This document shows, piece after piece, positions 23,830-30,811 of a DNA stretch of 30,811 nucleotides. The stretch comes from UBA6120 sp964639215. Its GTDB lineage: Bacteria; Bacillota_I; Bacilli_A; RFN20; CAG-826. The DNA is taken from NCBI GenBank assembly GCA_964639215.1, contig CAZXCV010000014.1:1-30811 (forward strand), written 5' to 3'. Under the pieces are notes generated by a model. The model worked only from the letters and a program-made list of their open reading frames with translations, was not told where the DNA came from and searched no databases. The first letter of the stretch is position 1; each line of letters begins with the position of its first letter. Both the position numbers and the translations under genes were made by a program.

Positions 23830-24806
23830 TACTCTACTCCTAAACATAAGCCATATAAATATGCTTCTAAATCAAATTCTTCTAAATCATTGAGTGTTTC
23901 TCCAAGTCCAATAAAGCGGACCGGGACTCCAAGCTGATCGCGGATTGCTAATATAATACCACCTTTTGAAGTGCCATCCATTTTGGTCACAACAACACCG
24001 GTTAGGCCAGTTGCCTCCGCAAAAGCTTTGGCTTGAAAAACACCATTTTGTCCTGTTGTTGCATCAATGATTAAAAACACTTCATCGGGTGCTTCTTCAT
24101 AAAATCGTGAAATTGTCCGTCGCACTTTCGTCAGTTCCGCCATCAGATTTCCCTTGGTTTGTAAACGTCCCGCCGTATCAATAATGACGAGGTCATATTT
24201 ACCTTGGGTTGCTTTTTCCATTCCCTTATAAGTAACGGCAGCTGGATCCTCTTTTGGCGCTCCTGCGACAAGATCGGCCTTTAGTCTTGTTGCCCAAATA
24301 GCAAGTTGCTCTTGCGCTCCGGCGCGAAAAGTGTCGCCGGCAATGAGCAAAACGCGCTTACCGATGCTTTGATACCGATAGGCTAATTTTGCAATCGAAG
24401 TTGTTTTTCCAACACCATTGACGCCAACCACTAAAATGACTGTTGGACGGTTATCATGAAATTCAATGTCGATATGAATATCACGACCACTTTGCACATA
24501 ACCAACAAACATTTTATCAACGAGCATTTCGTTTATTTGATGAGTATCAGTAATTGCTTGCTCCCTAATCGTCGCTTTTGTCGCAGTGATAATGTCATCA
24601 ACGAGCTTCACTCCAATATCCGCTTCGATGAGAATGTCTTCGACTTCATGAAAATAGTTGTCGCTAACTTGAGAATAACGCATTGATAACGCCTTGAGCC
24701 GATCAGAAAAATTAGCGCGGCTTTTAGTGAGACCAACAATATATTTTTGTTTAACGATTGCTTGCTTACCACTAAATTTTTGTTTTAAGTAACTGAATAA
24801 ACCCAT
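23829..24806 (-). CDS. ftsY: Signal recognition particle receptor FtsY
   Basis: The membrane-side GTPase partner of Ffh. The 325 residues lack a long acidic A domain and start almost directly with the N domain: a short amphipathic MGLFSYLKQKFSG, able to touch the membrane, then the four-helix bundle. The G domain has GVNGVGKTT (128-136), DTAGRLQTKGNLMAEL (from 210) and TKMDGTSKGG (274-283). The ATG follows the rnc stop by one base. smc, between rnc and ftsY in Bacillus, is absent. Confidence 0.97.
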   Translation of the reverse strand: MGLFSYLKQKFSGKQAIVKQKYIVGLTKSRANFSDRLKALSMRYSQVSDNYFHEVEDILIEADIGVKLVDDIITATKATIREQAITDTHQINEMLVDKMFVGYVQSGRDIHIDIEFHDNRPTVILVVGVNGVGKTTSIAKLAYRYQSIGKRVLLIAGDTFRAGAQEQLAIWATRLKADLVAGAPKEDPAAVTYKGMEKATQGKYDLVIIDTAGRLQTKGNLMAELTKVRRTISRFYEEAPDEVFLIIDATTGQNGVFQAKAFAEATGLTGVVVTKMDGTSKGGIILAIRDQLGVPVRFIGLGETLNDLEEFDLEAYLYGLCLGVE

Positions 24807-24807
24807 C

Positions 24808-25491
24808 CTAACCAGCTTTCTTCTTCAACGCATCAGCAGCAGCTTGCTGTTCGGCGATTTTCTTGCTCGATCCTTGTCCACGTCCGAGAATTGTGCCACC
24901 AAATGAAACCGTGACGACAAAATGTCGATCGTGTGCTGGACCACTTTCGTCTGCTACTTGATAGATAACTGCTTCGCGATGTTCGGCCTGAATCGCTTCT
25001 TGTAGTTGCGTCTTATAATCGGTTAATTGCTCAGGATTGATGAGGGTGACACTATGAGCAAATAGTTGTTTAATCACGCGCTCAGCCACTTCGAACCCTT
25101 GATCAATGTAGATGGCACCCATCAATGCCTCAAACACATCTTCAAGAATCTTTTTGGATGTGGCGACGACTTCTTTTGAAATACTATGGCCAAGGCGAAT
25201 ATAGTGGACGAGACCTAAATCTTTCGCGATGCGATATAAATGTTCGGTTTGCACGAGTTTGGCGCGTGTTTTTGACATTAATCCTTGTTTGAAATTTGGA
25301 TGCGATCGGAAAATTAGTTCGGCAACAACCAACGATATAATGGCATCTCCCATAAATTCTAAGCGCTCATAATCTTCACCAGGACAAGCGCTGTCAGCGT
25401 TATATGATGGATGGGTTAACGCAAGCTCATAAAGCGCTTGGTCATGCATCTGGATTCCAAATTTTTCGATTAAATCATGAATGTGTGCCAT
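24808..25491 (-). CDS. rnc: Ribonuclease III
   Basis: Cuts double-stranded RNA in rRNA and SRP RNA maturation. The 227 residues have the signature ERLEFMGDA (42-50, with E45 and D49), the second acidic pair D118 and E121 in LEDVFEALMGA, and a double-stranded RNA-binding domain at about 156-225 ending in KKIAEQQAAADALKKK. AAGGA lies seven bases before the ATG, and the first 17 bases overlap the end of plsX. The usual partner acpP is not upstream. Confidence 0.97.
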   Translation of the reverse strand: MAHIHDLIEKFGIQMHDQALYELALTHPSYNADSACPGEDYERLEFMGDAIISLVVAELIFRSHPNFKQGLMSKTRAKLVQTEHLYRIAKDLGLVHYIRLGHSISKEVVATSKKILEDVFEALMGAIYIDQGFEVAERVIKQLFAHSVTLINPEQLTDYKTQLQEAIQAEHREAVIYQVADESGPAHDRHFVVTVSFGGTILGRGQGSSKKIAEQQAAADALKKKAG

Positions 25492-26464
25492 GAGTAAATC
25501 CTTCGGCTAAATGCGTAACAACATTGGCTTCGGCCATCTTGAGGGCGACTTCTAACGCGTAGGAGAAACTAAAGCCATCGCTACTACCGTGGGCTTTAAC
25601 GACGACACCGTTGACCCCAAGTAGCATTGCACCACCATAAGTTTTGTAATTAAGTGATGTCTTCAAATCATCGAATCCTTTTTTTGATAATATATATCCG
25701 ATTTTTGTCAGCACGTTTCGTTTAAATGCACGCTTAATTAAGTTATTCATTAAGACGAAAATCCCTTCAGAGCCCTTTAAGAAAATATTACCAGCAAAGC
25801 CACCACTAACAATGACATCGGCTTCGCCATTGAGTGCTTCACGAGCTTCAACATTTCCTTTAAATCCAGGATAATTTTCAGCCTTCAACATTTGATGAGC
25901 TTCTTTAAGTTCGGGCGTCCCTTTTTTCTCTTCAGCACCATTTGATAATAAGTATATTTTTGGCGATTCGAGCCCATAGATGGTCTTCGCAAAAATACTG
26001 CCCATTTTAGCAAATTGGACAATCTGACTCGGGGTGTTTTCATTATTAGCGCCAATGTCGAGCACAACGGCTTTTTTACCCCGTATCGCCGTAGGAAATG
26101 GTGACATTAAAGCAGCGCGTTCCACCCCAGGAATTAACTTCAATTTTAAAGTTGTGGCACTAAGAAAACCTCCAGTCGAACCGGCGCTAACAATCGCGTC
26201 TGCTTGATGTTCAAGCATCGTATTAATAGCCACGAGCATCGATGATTGTTTCAGGCGCATCACATCCATCGCCCCCGCTTCCATCGGAACAATATCGGTC
26301 GAAGGAATAATCGTGGCAACATCGCTTAAAGGCGCTAACGCCTTTTCATCTCCGACAAGTATTAATTTAACATCATGATTTCGTTTTAAAAATTGATAAA
26401 CACCATCAATCGTGGCCGTTACTCCATGATCAGAACCCATCATATCAACGACGATTGTTTTCAT
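25475..26464 (-). CDS. plsX: Phosphate acyltransferase PlsX
   Basis: Makes acyl-phosphate from acyl-ACP (or the reverse) for the first acylation of glycerol 3-phosphate by PlsY. The 329 residues contain SAGSTGGFLSA near 93-103, LDIGANNENTPSQIVQFAKMG, and VSGGFAGNIFLKGSEG, typical of the family. The N-terminal motif reads DMMGSDHGV where most PlsX have DxMGGDxxP. AGAGGA lies just before the ATG. In Bacillus it lies in fapR-plsX-fabD-fabG-acpP; here it stands alone between recG and rnc, so the acyl-ACP supply may come from outside fatty acids through FakA. Confidence 0.96.
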   Translation of the reverse strand: MKTIVVDMMGSDHGVTATIDGVYQFLKRNHDVKLILVGDEKALAPLSDVATIIPSTDIVPMEAGAMDVMRLKQSSMLVAINTMLEHQADAIVSAGSTGGFLSATTLKLKLIPGVERAALMSPFPTAIRGKKAVVLDIGANNENTPSQIVQFAKMGSIFAKTIYGLESPKIYLLSNGAEEKKGTPELKEAHQMLKAENYPGFKGNVEAREALNGEADVIVSGGFAGNIFLKGSEGIFVLMNNLIKRAFKRNVLTKIGYILSKKGFDDLKTSLNYKTYGGAMLLGVNGVVVKAHGSSDGFSFSYALEVALKMAEANVVTHLAEGFTHGTHS

Positions 26465-26542
26465 ACATTTCCTCTAATCTTGTTATTAATGCAACAATAT
26501 ATATACCATACCGAATGTCATTTGATAAATCAAAAGAATACA

Positions 26543-28531
26543 TTATCCATAGGGTAACGTATTAATTTCTTGTAATACAATATCGAGAATTACGCGATGT
26601 TCTGGTTTTGGATTAGCTAATATCATTCGAGCATCATCACGAGCATATTCAAGCATTTTATAATCTTGGAAAATATTTAAATAACCAAATGATGGTAAGC
26701 CCGATTGACGCACACCGATAAATTCTCCGGGACCCCGTAACGCTAAATCTTTTTCAGCAATTTCAAAGCCATCGTTTGATCTTGTCAAAACGGTTAGTCG
26801 CTCATGCTCATCGGGGGATTCAAGATCAGTCACTAACATAAACGTGGCTTGTTGCCCACCTCGCCCAATCCGGCCACGCAATTGATGCAATGAAGCGAGT
26901 CCGAATCGATGCGCATCATAGACAATCATTAAACTGGCGTCTTGGACATCAATTCCAACTTCGATGATTGATGTAGCTACGATAATCGGACGCTTGCCAG
27001 TCACGAAGTCAGTGAGGGCATCATCTTTATCTTCGTTACTGAGTCGACCGTGAAGCAACGTCACCTTGCCTATGAAACGCGCCTGGTACATTTCAAAAAG
27101 TGCTTCAACATTAAAATCACTAAAATCCGAATCTTCAATTAGTGGGGCGACGATGAAGACACGATCATTTTGGGCAAGTGCCACGGTGATGGCATCCATA
27201 ATACGATCATCGTCTGGTAGATGAATCGTTGTAATGACATTCCGTTTTAAAAATGGAAATTGACGAATCGTTGTAATGTCCATATCCCCAAACAGTGTCA
27301 TTCCTAACGTCCGTGGGATTGGTGTTGCACTGAGCAGTAATAAATCGGCGTGGGTCCCCTTATTAGATAAGAGGCTCCGCTGATTGACGCCAAAGCGATG
27401 TTGTTCATCAATCACAGCAAGTCCGAGTGATTGATAAATCACATCACGAGAAAATAGTGCGTGCGTTCCAATCACGATATCGATGACGCCATCAAGCAAT
27501 CCTTCTTTCACATATGTTTTTTCTTTATTAGTCAATGTCCCGACAAGTAACGCGATCTGAACACCTGTATCCTTAAATACACTTATCAATGTCTTATAGT
27601 GTTGTTTAGCAAGCGCATCGGTTGGAGCCATGAGAGCCCCTTGATTCTTTCTGAGGTAATTGGCAAATAGTGCAATCGCGGCGACAATGGTCTTGCCACT
27701 ACCAACATCACCTTGAAGTAAGCGATACATCAGTGTCGTTTCGTTCATATCAGTGATGATATCACGAACTGCCTGAAGTTGGTCACGACTCAGTTTATAC
27801 GGTAGTTTTTTGACAAAATCATTGATAAAACCAACCTCGATTGGCATTTTCGCTTGTTTATGGAGATATTTATTTTGCTGGCGAATTAGCTGAGTTTTTA
27901 GGCTGTATAAGAGCGCTTCTTCATACTTAAAAACACGCACACCTTGATAGACGTCATCTAAAGTTAATGGGAAATGCACCTTCTCATAGGAAGCAAGCTT
28001 TGGAAGCAAACGATACTTATCAATTAACTCATTTGGGAGTAATGTTACTAGTTCGGGTTTCGCCTTTTCATAGACGCGCTGGACTAATCGATGGTAGACG
28101 TGCTGCGCGATTGAACCAGGCAATCGATAAAGTGGACGAAGGCGATCTTCTTTTTTAATCATCCCTGCGCGTAAGTTAATAAGATTAAGCGTGTTCCGTT
28201 GCGCATCGAAGTTAGCAATAATCGTATATTCTTGTCCTAACTTAATGACACTTCGTAAATACACCCGATTGAAGGCAACGACTTGATAAACGCGCTGGTC
28301 ACTGAGGCGAAATTTAAACGTCGATATTTTCACGCGCGTCGATTGATTAACGGTTGGAGCACTAATGGCAATCCCAAACACCACAACCCGTTGACCAGGT
28401 TCAAATGGACCACTGGCCGATAAAGAAAAATCGTCATAGCGATATGGAATATGCCGCACGACATCACCTGGTGTGACGATTCCAAGCGAATTAAGCGCAG
28501 TGATCAGTGTTTTTGATTTGCTAAGTGCCAT
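26543..28531 (-). CDS. recG: ATP-dependent DNA helicase RecG
   Basis: Remodels stalled forks and branched recombination intermediates. The 662 residues start with the wedge OB fold (about 45-125), then helicase domain 1 with GDVGSGKT (274-281), DEQHRFG (375-381) and SATPIPRT (401-408), and domain 2 with ATSIIEVGIDV and LRGRIGRGG, followed by the RecG tail with DLALRGPGEF. The ATG has no Shine-Dalgarno. It lies six bases after an extended -10, which suggests a leaderless start. It follows the yloV terminator. Confidence 0.97.
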   Translation of the reverse strand: MALSKSKTLITALNSLGIVTPGDVVRHIPYRYDDFSLSASGPFEPGQRVVVFGIAISAPTVNQSTRVKISTFKFRLSDQRVYQVVAFNRVYLRSVIKLGQEYTIIANFDAQRNTLNLINLRAGMIKKEDRLRPLYRLPGSIAQHVYHRLVQRVYEKAKPELVTLLPNELIDKYRLLPKLASYEKVHFPLTLDDVYQGVRVFKYEEALLYSLKTQLIRQQNKYLHKQAKMPIEVGFINDFVKKLPYKLSRDQLQAVRDIITDMNETTLMYRLLQGDVGSGKTIVAAIALFANYLRKNQGALMAPTDALAKQHYKTLISVFKDTGVQIALLVGTLTNKEKTYVKEGLLDGVIDIVIGTHALFSRDVIYQSLGLAVIDEQHRFGVNQRSLLSNKGTHADLLLLSATPIPRTLGMTLFGDMDITTIRQFPFLKRNVITTIHLPDDDRIMDAITVALAQNDRVFIVAPLIEDSDFSDFNVEALFEMYQARFIGKVTLLHGRLSNEDKDDALTDFVTGKRPIIVATSIIEVGIDVQDASLMIVYDAHRFGLASLHQLRGRIGRGGQQATFMLVTDLESPDEHERLTVLTRSNDGFEIAEKDLALRGPGEFIGVRQSGLPSFGYLNIFQDYKMLEYARDDARMILANPKPEHRVILDIVLQEINTLPYG

Positions 28532-28546
28532 GCTTTAATAATAGCA
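28532..28546 (-). promoter_or_regulatory. recG extended -10, probable leaderless start
   Basis: On the minus strand TGCTATTAT is an extended -10 whose hexamer ends six bases before the recG ATG, with TAAAGC between them. There is no ribosome site. The spacing is the same as at rimM. No clear -35 is seen. Confidence 0.5.
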
Positions 28547-28549
28547 AAT

Positions 28550-28571
28550 AAAAACGGGGCCATGCCCCGTT
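28550..28571 (-). terminator. Intrinsic terminator of yloU-yloV
   Basis: On the minus strand AACGGGGC-ATG-GCCCCGTT is followed by TTT and A. It is a strong GC-rich stem with a short T-run, ten bases past the yloV stop. Confidence 0.9.
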
Positions 28572-28581
28572 AATTATCGTT

Positions 28582-30252
28582 TTATTCAACCCCGACAAGG
28601 AATGAATAGATTGGTTGATTACCTTCACGAACATCGAATTCAACATCACCGTATTGTTCGACGAATTGATCAATCAATGGTTGTAACTTTTTAGCGTCAA
28701 CCCCCTCACCATAAATGATGGTGACGATACTCGTCATTTCATCAATCATTTGATTTAAGAGTTGTTCGAGTGTTTTGTATTTATCAGGATCCGCCGTGAC
28801 GATTTTCTTATTATTGATGGCCATATATTCATCTTTTTTAATGGTGACACCATCGATTTTCGTATCTTTAATCGAGAACGTAATCGCGCCTGATTGCACG
28901 CTCTTGAGTGCGTTATTCATCTCAGCGATATTCTCCTCTAGCTTGGCTTCAGGATTAAACATCATACAAGCAACTAAACCTTGGGGAATCGTTTTACTTG
29001 GAATAACATGAACGCTATAATCACTTCCAAGCACAGCGACGGCTTGTTGTGCCGCTAACACGATATTTGGATTATTGGGGAGAATAAAGATATGTTTAGC
29101 CTTTATTTTCTTGATAGCAACGACAAAATCTTCAGTTGCCGGATTCATCGTTTGACCACCGCTGACGACATAATTAACCCGTAGTTCTTTAAACATCTTT
29201 TCAAGTCCAGCTCCAGCCGCAACGGCGACAAGGGCATATTCAAGTTCTTCAACTTCCGTCATTTCGTAAAGACTTTGATGCGAATGTTTGACGTCTTTAA
29301 GTTTATTATCATCGGATAAATGACTATGTTGCTCCGACATATTTTCAATCTTGAGCGTGACAAATTCGCCAAATTGTTGTGCATAACTTAAAATATTTCC
29401 TGGAAGTAACGTATGAATATGGACTTTGACGATATCGTCATCACGTACCATGACGATTGAATTACCGTGTGAGTTGAGAACATTATTAAACCGCTTTTCG
29501 ACAAATGGTTTTTTCTCGGCTTCACCAGCGCCAACACGCAAAATAAACTCAGTGCAATAGCCGAATTCTTCGGCTTCCATCATCGCGCCAGCCATCGCTT
29601 TTGGTTCTTCAAAGGCTGTGGCCGTACTCTTTTCAATGACTTTATCATAGAGGGCACTGACAAAACCTTCTAAAATGCGCACGAGCCCTGCGCCACCGCT
29701 ATCCACGACGCCGACTTCTTTAAGAATCGGTAACAAATCCGGGGTTCGTTTTAATGATTCGCGTGCTTCAGATAGCATAAAATCAAGCGCGCCTTCAACT
29801 TGCCAACTTTCATTGACTTGATCGAGGAGTGCTTGTGATGATTCACGGACAACCGTAAGAATCGTGCCTTCAACTGGGCGCATTACCGCTTTATAAGCAA
29901 TTTCACGGCCCATGTTCCACGCTTCAGCAAATTCAACGGCATTTACTTGCGATTTGCCTTCAAGTGACATCGCGAATCCACGGAATATTTGACTGGTAAT
30001 GACCCCAGAATTTCCACGTGCTCCCATGAGTAAACCTTTAGAAAATGCTTTCGCGATTTCATAAATATCTTCGTCATTGCGATTAGCGACTTCTTTCGCG
30101 CCACTCGACATCGTTAAATTCATATTCATCCCGGTATCGCCATCGGGAACCGGAAATACATTCAGTGCATCGACTTCTGGGTAATAATTATATAATTGGT
30201 TGGCCCCAGAAATAATCATCTTCTTCAGGTCATGCCCGTTGATTGTTTTCAT
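28582..30252 (-). CDS. fakA: Fatty acid kinase catalytic subunit FakA (YloV, DAK2 family)
   Basis: FakA phosphorylates fatty acids held by FakB proteins, giving acyl-phosphates for PlsX/PlsY. The 556 residues have an N-terminal DAK2 kinase domain with NVFPVPDGDTGMNMN (31-45, the metal-binding Asp cluster) and LLMGARGNSGVITSQIFRG (74-92), a middle domain, and a C-terminal FakB-like (YloV) domain. A His-rich linker (HSHLSDD, KHSHQS) lies near 310-325. TAGGAG lies six bases before the ATG. yloU is 19 bases upstream. fakB is not in the window. Pairing with plsX and the lack of fab genes nearby suggests use of outside fatty acids. Confidence 0.93.
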   Translation of the reverse strand: MKTINGHDLKKMIISGANQLYNYYPEVDALNVFPVPDGDTGMNMNLTMSSGAKEVANRNDEDIYEIAKAFSKGLLMGARGNSGVITSQIFRGFAMSLEGKSQVNAVEFAEAWNMGREIAYKAVMRPVEGTILTVVRESSQALLDQVNESWQVEGALDFMLSEARESLKRTPDLLPILKEVGVVDSGGAGLVRILEGFVSALYDKVIEKSTATAFEEPKAMAGAMMEAEEFGYCTEFILRVGAGEAEKKPFVEKRFNNVLNSHGNSIVMVRDDDIVKVHIHTLLPGNILSYAQQFGEFVTLKIENMSEQHSHLSDDNKLKDVKHSHQSLYEMTEVEELEYALVAVAAGAGLEKMFKELRVNYVVSGGQTMNPATEDFVVAIKKIKAKHIFILPNNPNIVLAAQQAVAVLGSDYSVHVIPSKTIPQGLVACMMFNPEAKLEENIAEMNNALKSVQSGAITFSIKDTKIDGVTIKKDEYMAINNKKIVTADPDKYKTLEQLLNQMIDEMTSIVTIIYGEGVDAKKLQPLIDQFVEQYGDVEFDVREGNQPIYSFLVGVE

Positions 30253-30271
30253 GTAACGCTCCTAATAAAAT

Positions 30272-30628
30272 TTAGATCGTTTTGAGTCCTTGCACGAACA
30301 CATTGACCGCTTTAAATTTAATGTCAAACGTCTTCTCAAGTACGTATTTAACTTTTTTTTGGACTTCACTCACGACTTCGGTGATTTTGACACCGTAGGC
30401 AACAATAATGTAAAGATCAATTGTAAAATCATCTTTTTCTTTTTTTGGGAAAACACCTTTATAGAAAGATTCTTCCTTTAAGAGATCAGCGATATTTTCA
30501 CGAAGTGAATTTTTCTGGGCGAGTCCGACCACGCCATAACATTCAAGCGCAGCGGCACCAGCGACAGAGCCAATTGCTTCAAGCGAGATGTTAATACCAC
30601 CATATTTAGTTTTCTTGTCAATTACCAT
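30272..30628 (-). CDS. Asp23/Gls24 family protein YloU
   Basis: Asp23-family proteins are small alpha/beta proteins, often tied to envelope stress and membrane attachment. YloU is always beside the fatty acid kinase gene, and its exact role is not settled. The 118 residues show KYGGINISLEAIGSVAGAAALECYGVVGL, in outline, at 9-37, then DLYIIVAYGVKITEVVSEVQKKVKYVLEKTF and VNVFVQGL at the C-terminus. The start fits the family N-terminus but has no Shine-Dalgarno, only an A-rich leader. TATAAT (30670-30665, minus) may be its -10. Confidence 0.92.
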   Translation of the reverse strand: MVIDKKTKYGGINISLEAIGSVAGAAALECYGVVGLAQKNSLRENIADLLKEESFYKGVFPKKEKDDFTIDLYIIVAYGVKITEVVSEVQKKVKYVLEKTFDIKFKAVNVFVQGLKTI

Positions 30629-30664
30629 GTTTTATTTTTTTATTGGGGAAGTTATGTCTTGCTA

Positions 30665-30670
30665 ATTATA
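30665..30670 (-). promoter_or_regulatory. Possible -10 of yloU-yloV
   Basis: The minus strand reads TATAAT, giving a leader of about 30 bases that is A-rich and lacks a ribosome site. No good -35 is seen. Confidence 0.42.
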
Positions 30671-30751
30671 CAATAACGATGGCTTTATTACCACAACTAG
30701 CAATGGTGAAGCCCAGAGTAAACATTGATTTAGGAACCTAAAAAGAAAAAA

Positions 30752-30811
30752 GCCCGGCAGCTCGCTATTCTCTCCTTGCGGATACCTTCGCCACTACGGT
30801 GCTTAACTTCT
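30752..30811 (-). rRNA. rrf: 5S ribosomal RNA, 3' half (runs off the right edge)
   Basis: Read on the minus strand, it contains the conserved AGAAGTTAAGC of loop B/helix III. It continues with GTAGTGGCGAAGG, then a TCCGCAAGGA hairpin and GAGAATAGCGAGCTGCCGGGC in outline, matching the 3' strand of helices II/IV/V and I of 5S rRNA. T-rich sequence follows at 30751-30741 and may terminate the rRNA operon. The 5' half is outside the window. Confidence 0.88.

Noticed and set aside
653..30628. TGA read as tryptophan (Mollicutes code 4)
   Set aside because: TGA ends dxr, cdsA, rimM, topA and others at exact gene junctions, and tryptophan is written TGG within the conserved motifs.
30681..30743. A 20-codon plus-strand frame starting ATG GCT TTA between yloU and 5S
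   Set aside because: No ribosome site, very short, and no match to L28 or SpoVM, which occupy this region in Bacillus; chance is enough.

Overview
The window is core chromosome from a bacterium of the Bacillota/Mollicutes side (Bacilli-like). The evidence is a PolC-type replicase and a gene order that closely follows the Bacillus subtilis block running from yloU to polC. TGA is used as a stop codon in several genes (dxr, cdsA, rimM), so the standard code applies. Shine-Dalgarno sites are clear for most genes. Many genes that sit in this block in B. subtilis are absent here: fapR, fabD, fabG, acpP and smc; trmFO, hslVU and codY; proS; sdaAB. That fits a reduced lineage such as the Acholeplasmatales or Izemoplasmatales, but this placement is inference from layout and recalled comparisons, not a search.

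Layout, right to left on the minus strand. A 5S rRNA gene enters at the right edge (30752-30811). It is followed by yloU (Asp23 family), fakA-like yloV and a terminator, then recG, plsX, rnc, ftsY, a small unnamed membrane protein, ylxM and ffh. This group covers RNA processing, the signal recognition particle and phospholipid start-up. A plus-strand island (19239-21922: rpsP, khpA, rimM, trmD, uppP) interrupts it. That island looks like a local inversion of the usual co-directional ffh-rpsP-rimM-trmD-rplS order. The minus strand then continues with rplS (own promoter and structured leader), lepB-rbgA-rnhB-dprA, topA-xerC, rpsB-tsf (own promoter and structured leader), and a tightly coupled run pyrH-frr-uppS-cdsA-dxr-rseP-polC. 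A proline tRNA and a strong terminator (496-526) close that run.

The genes supply ribosome parts and assembly (S2, L19, S16, RimM, TrmD, RbgA, EF-Ts, RRF), replication, topology and recombination (PolC, TopA, XerC, RecG, DprA, RNase HII), protein export and membrane proteolysis (FtsY, Ffh, YlxM, LepB, RseP), and isoprenoid, undecaprenyl and phospholipid synthesis (Dxr, UppS, UppP, CdsA, PlsX, FakA).

The left edge (1-538) is AT-rich and looks accessory: the start of an AAA-type ATPase gene, with two sets of short spaced repeats upstream that could be operators. I see no CRISPR array, transposon or prophage. The best leads are the rpsB and rplS leaders, the inverted rpsP-uppP block, the small membrane protein inside the SRP operon, two probable leaderless starts (rimM, recG), and the repeat boxes at the left edge.
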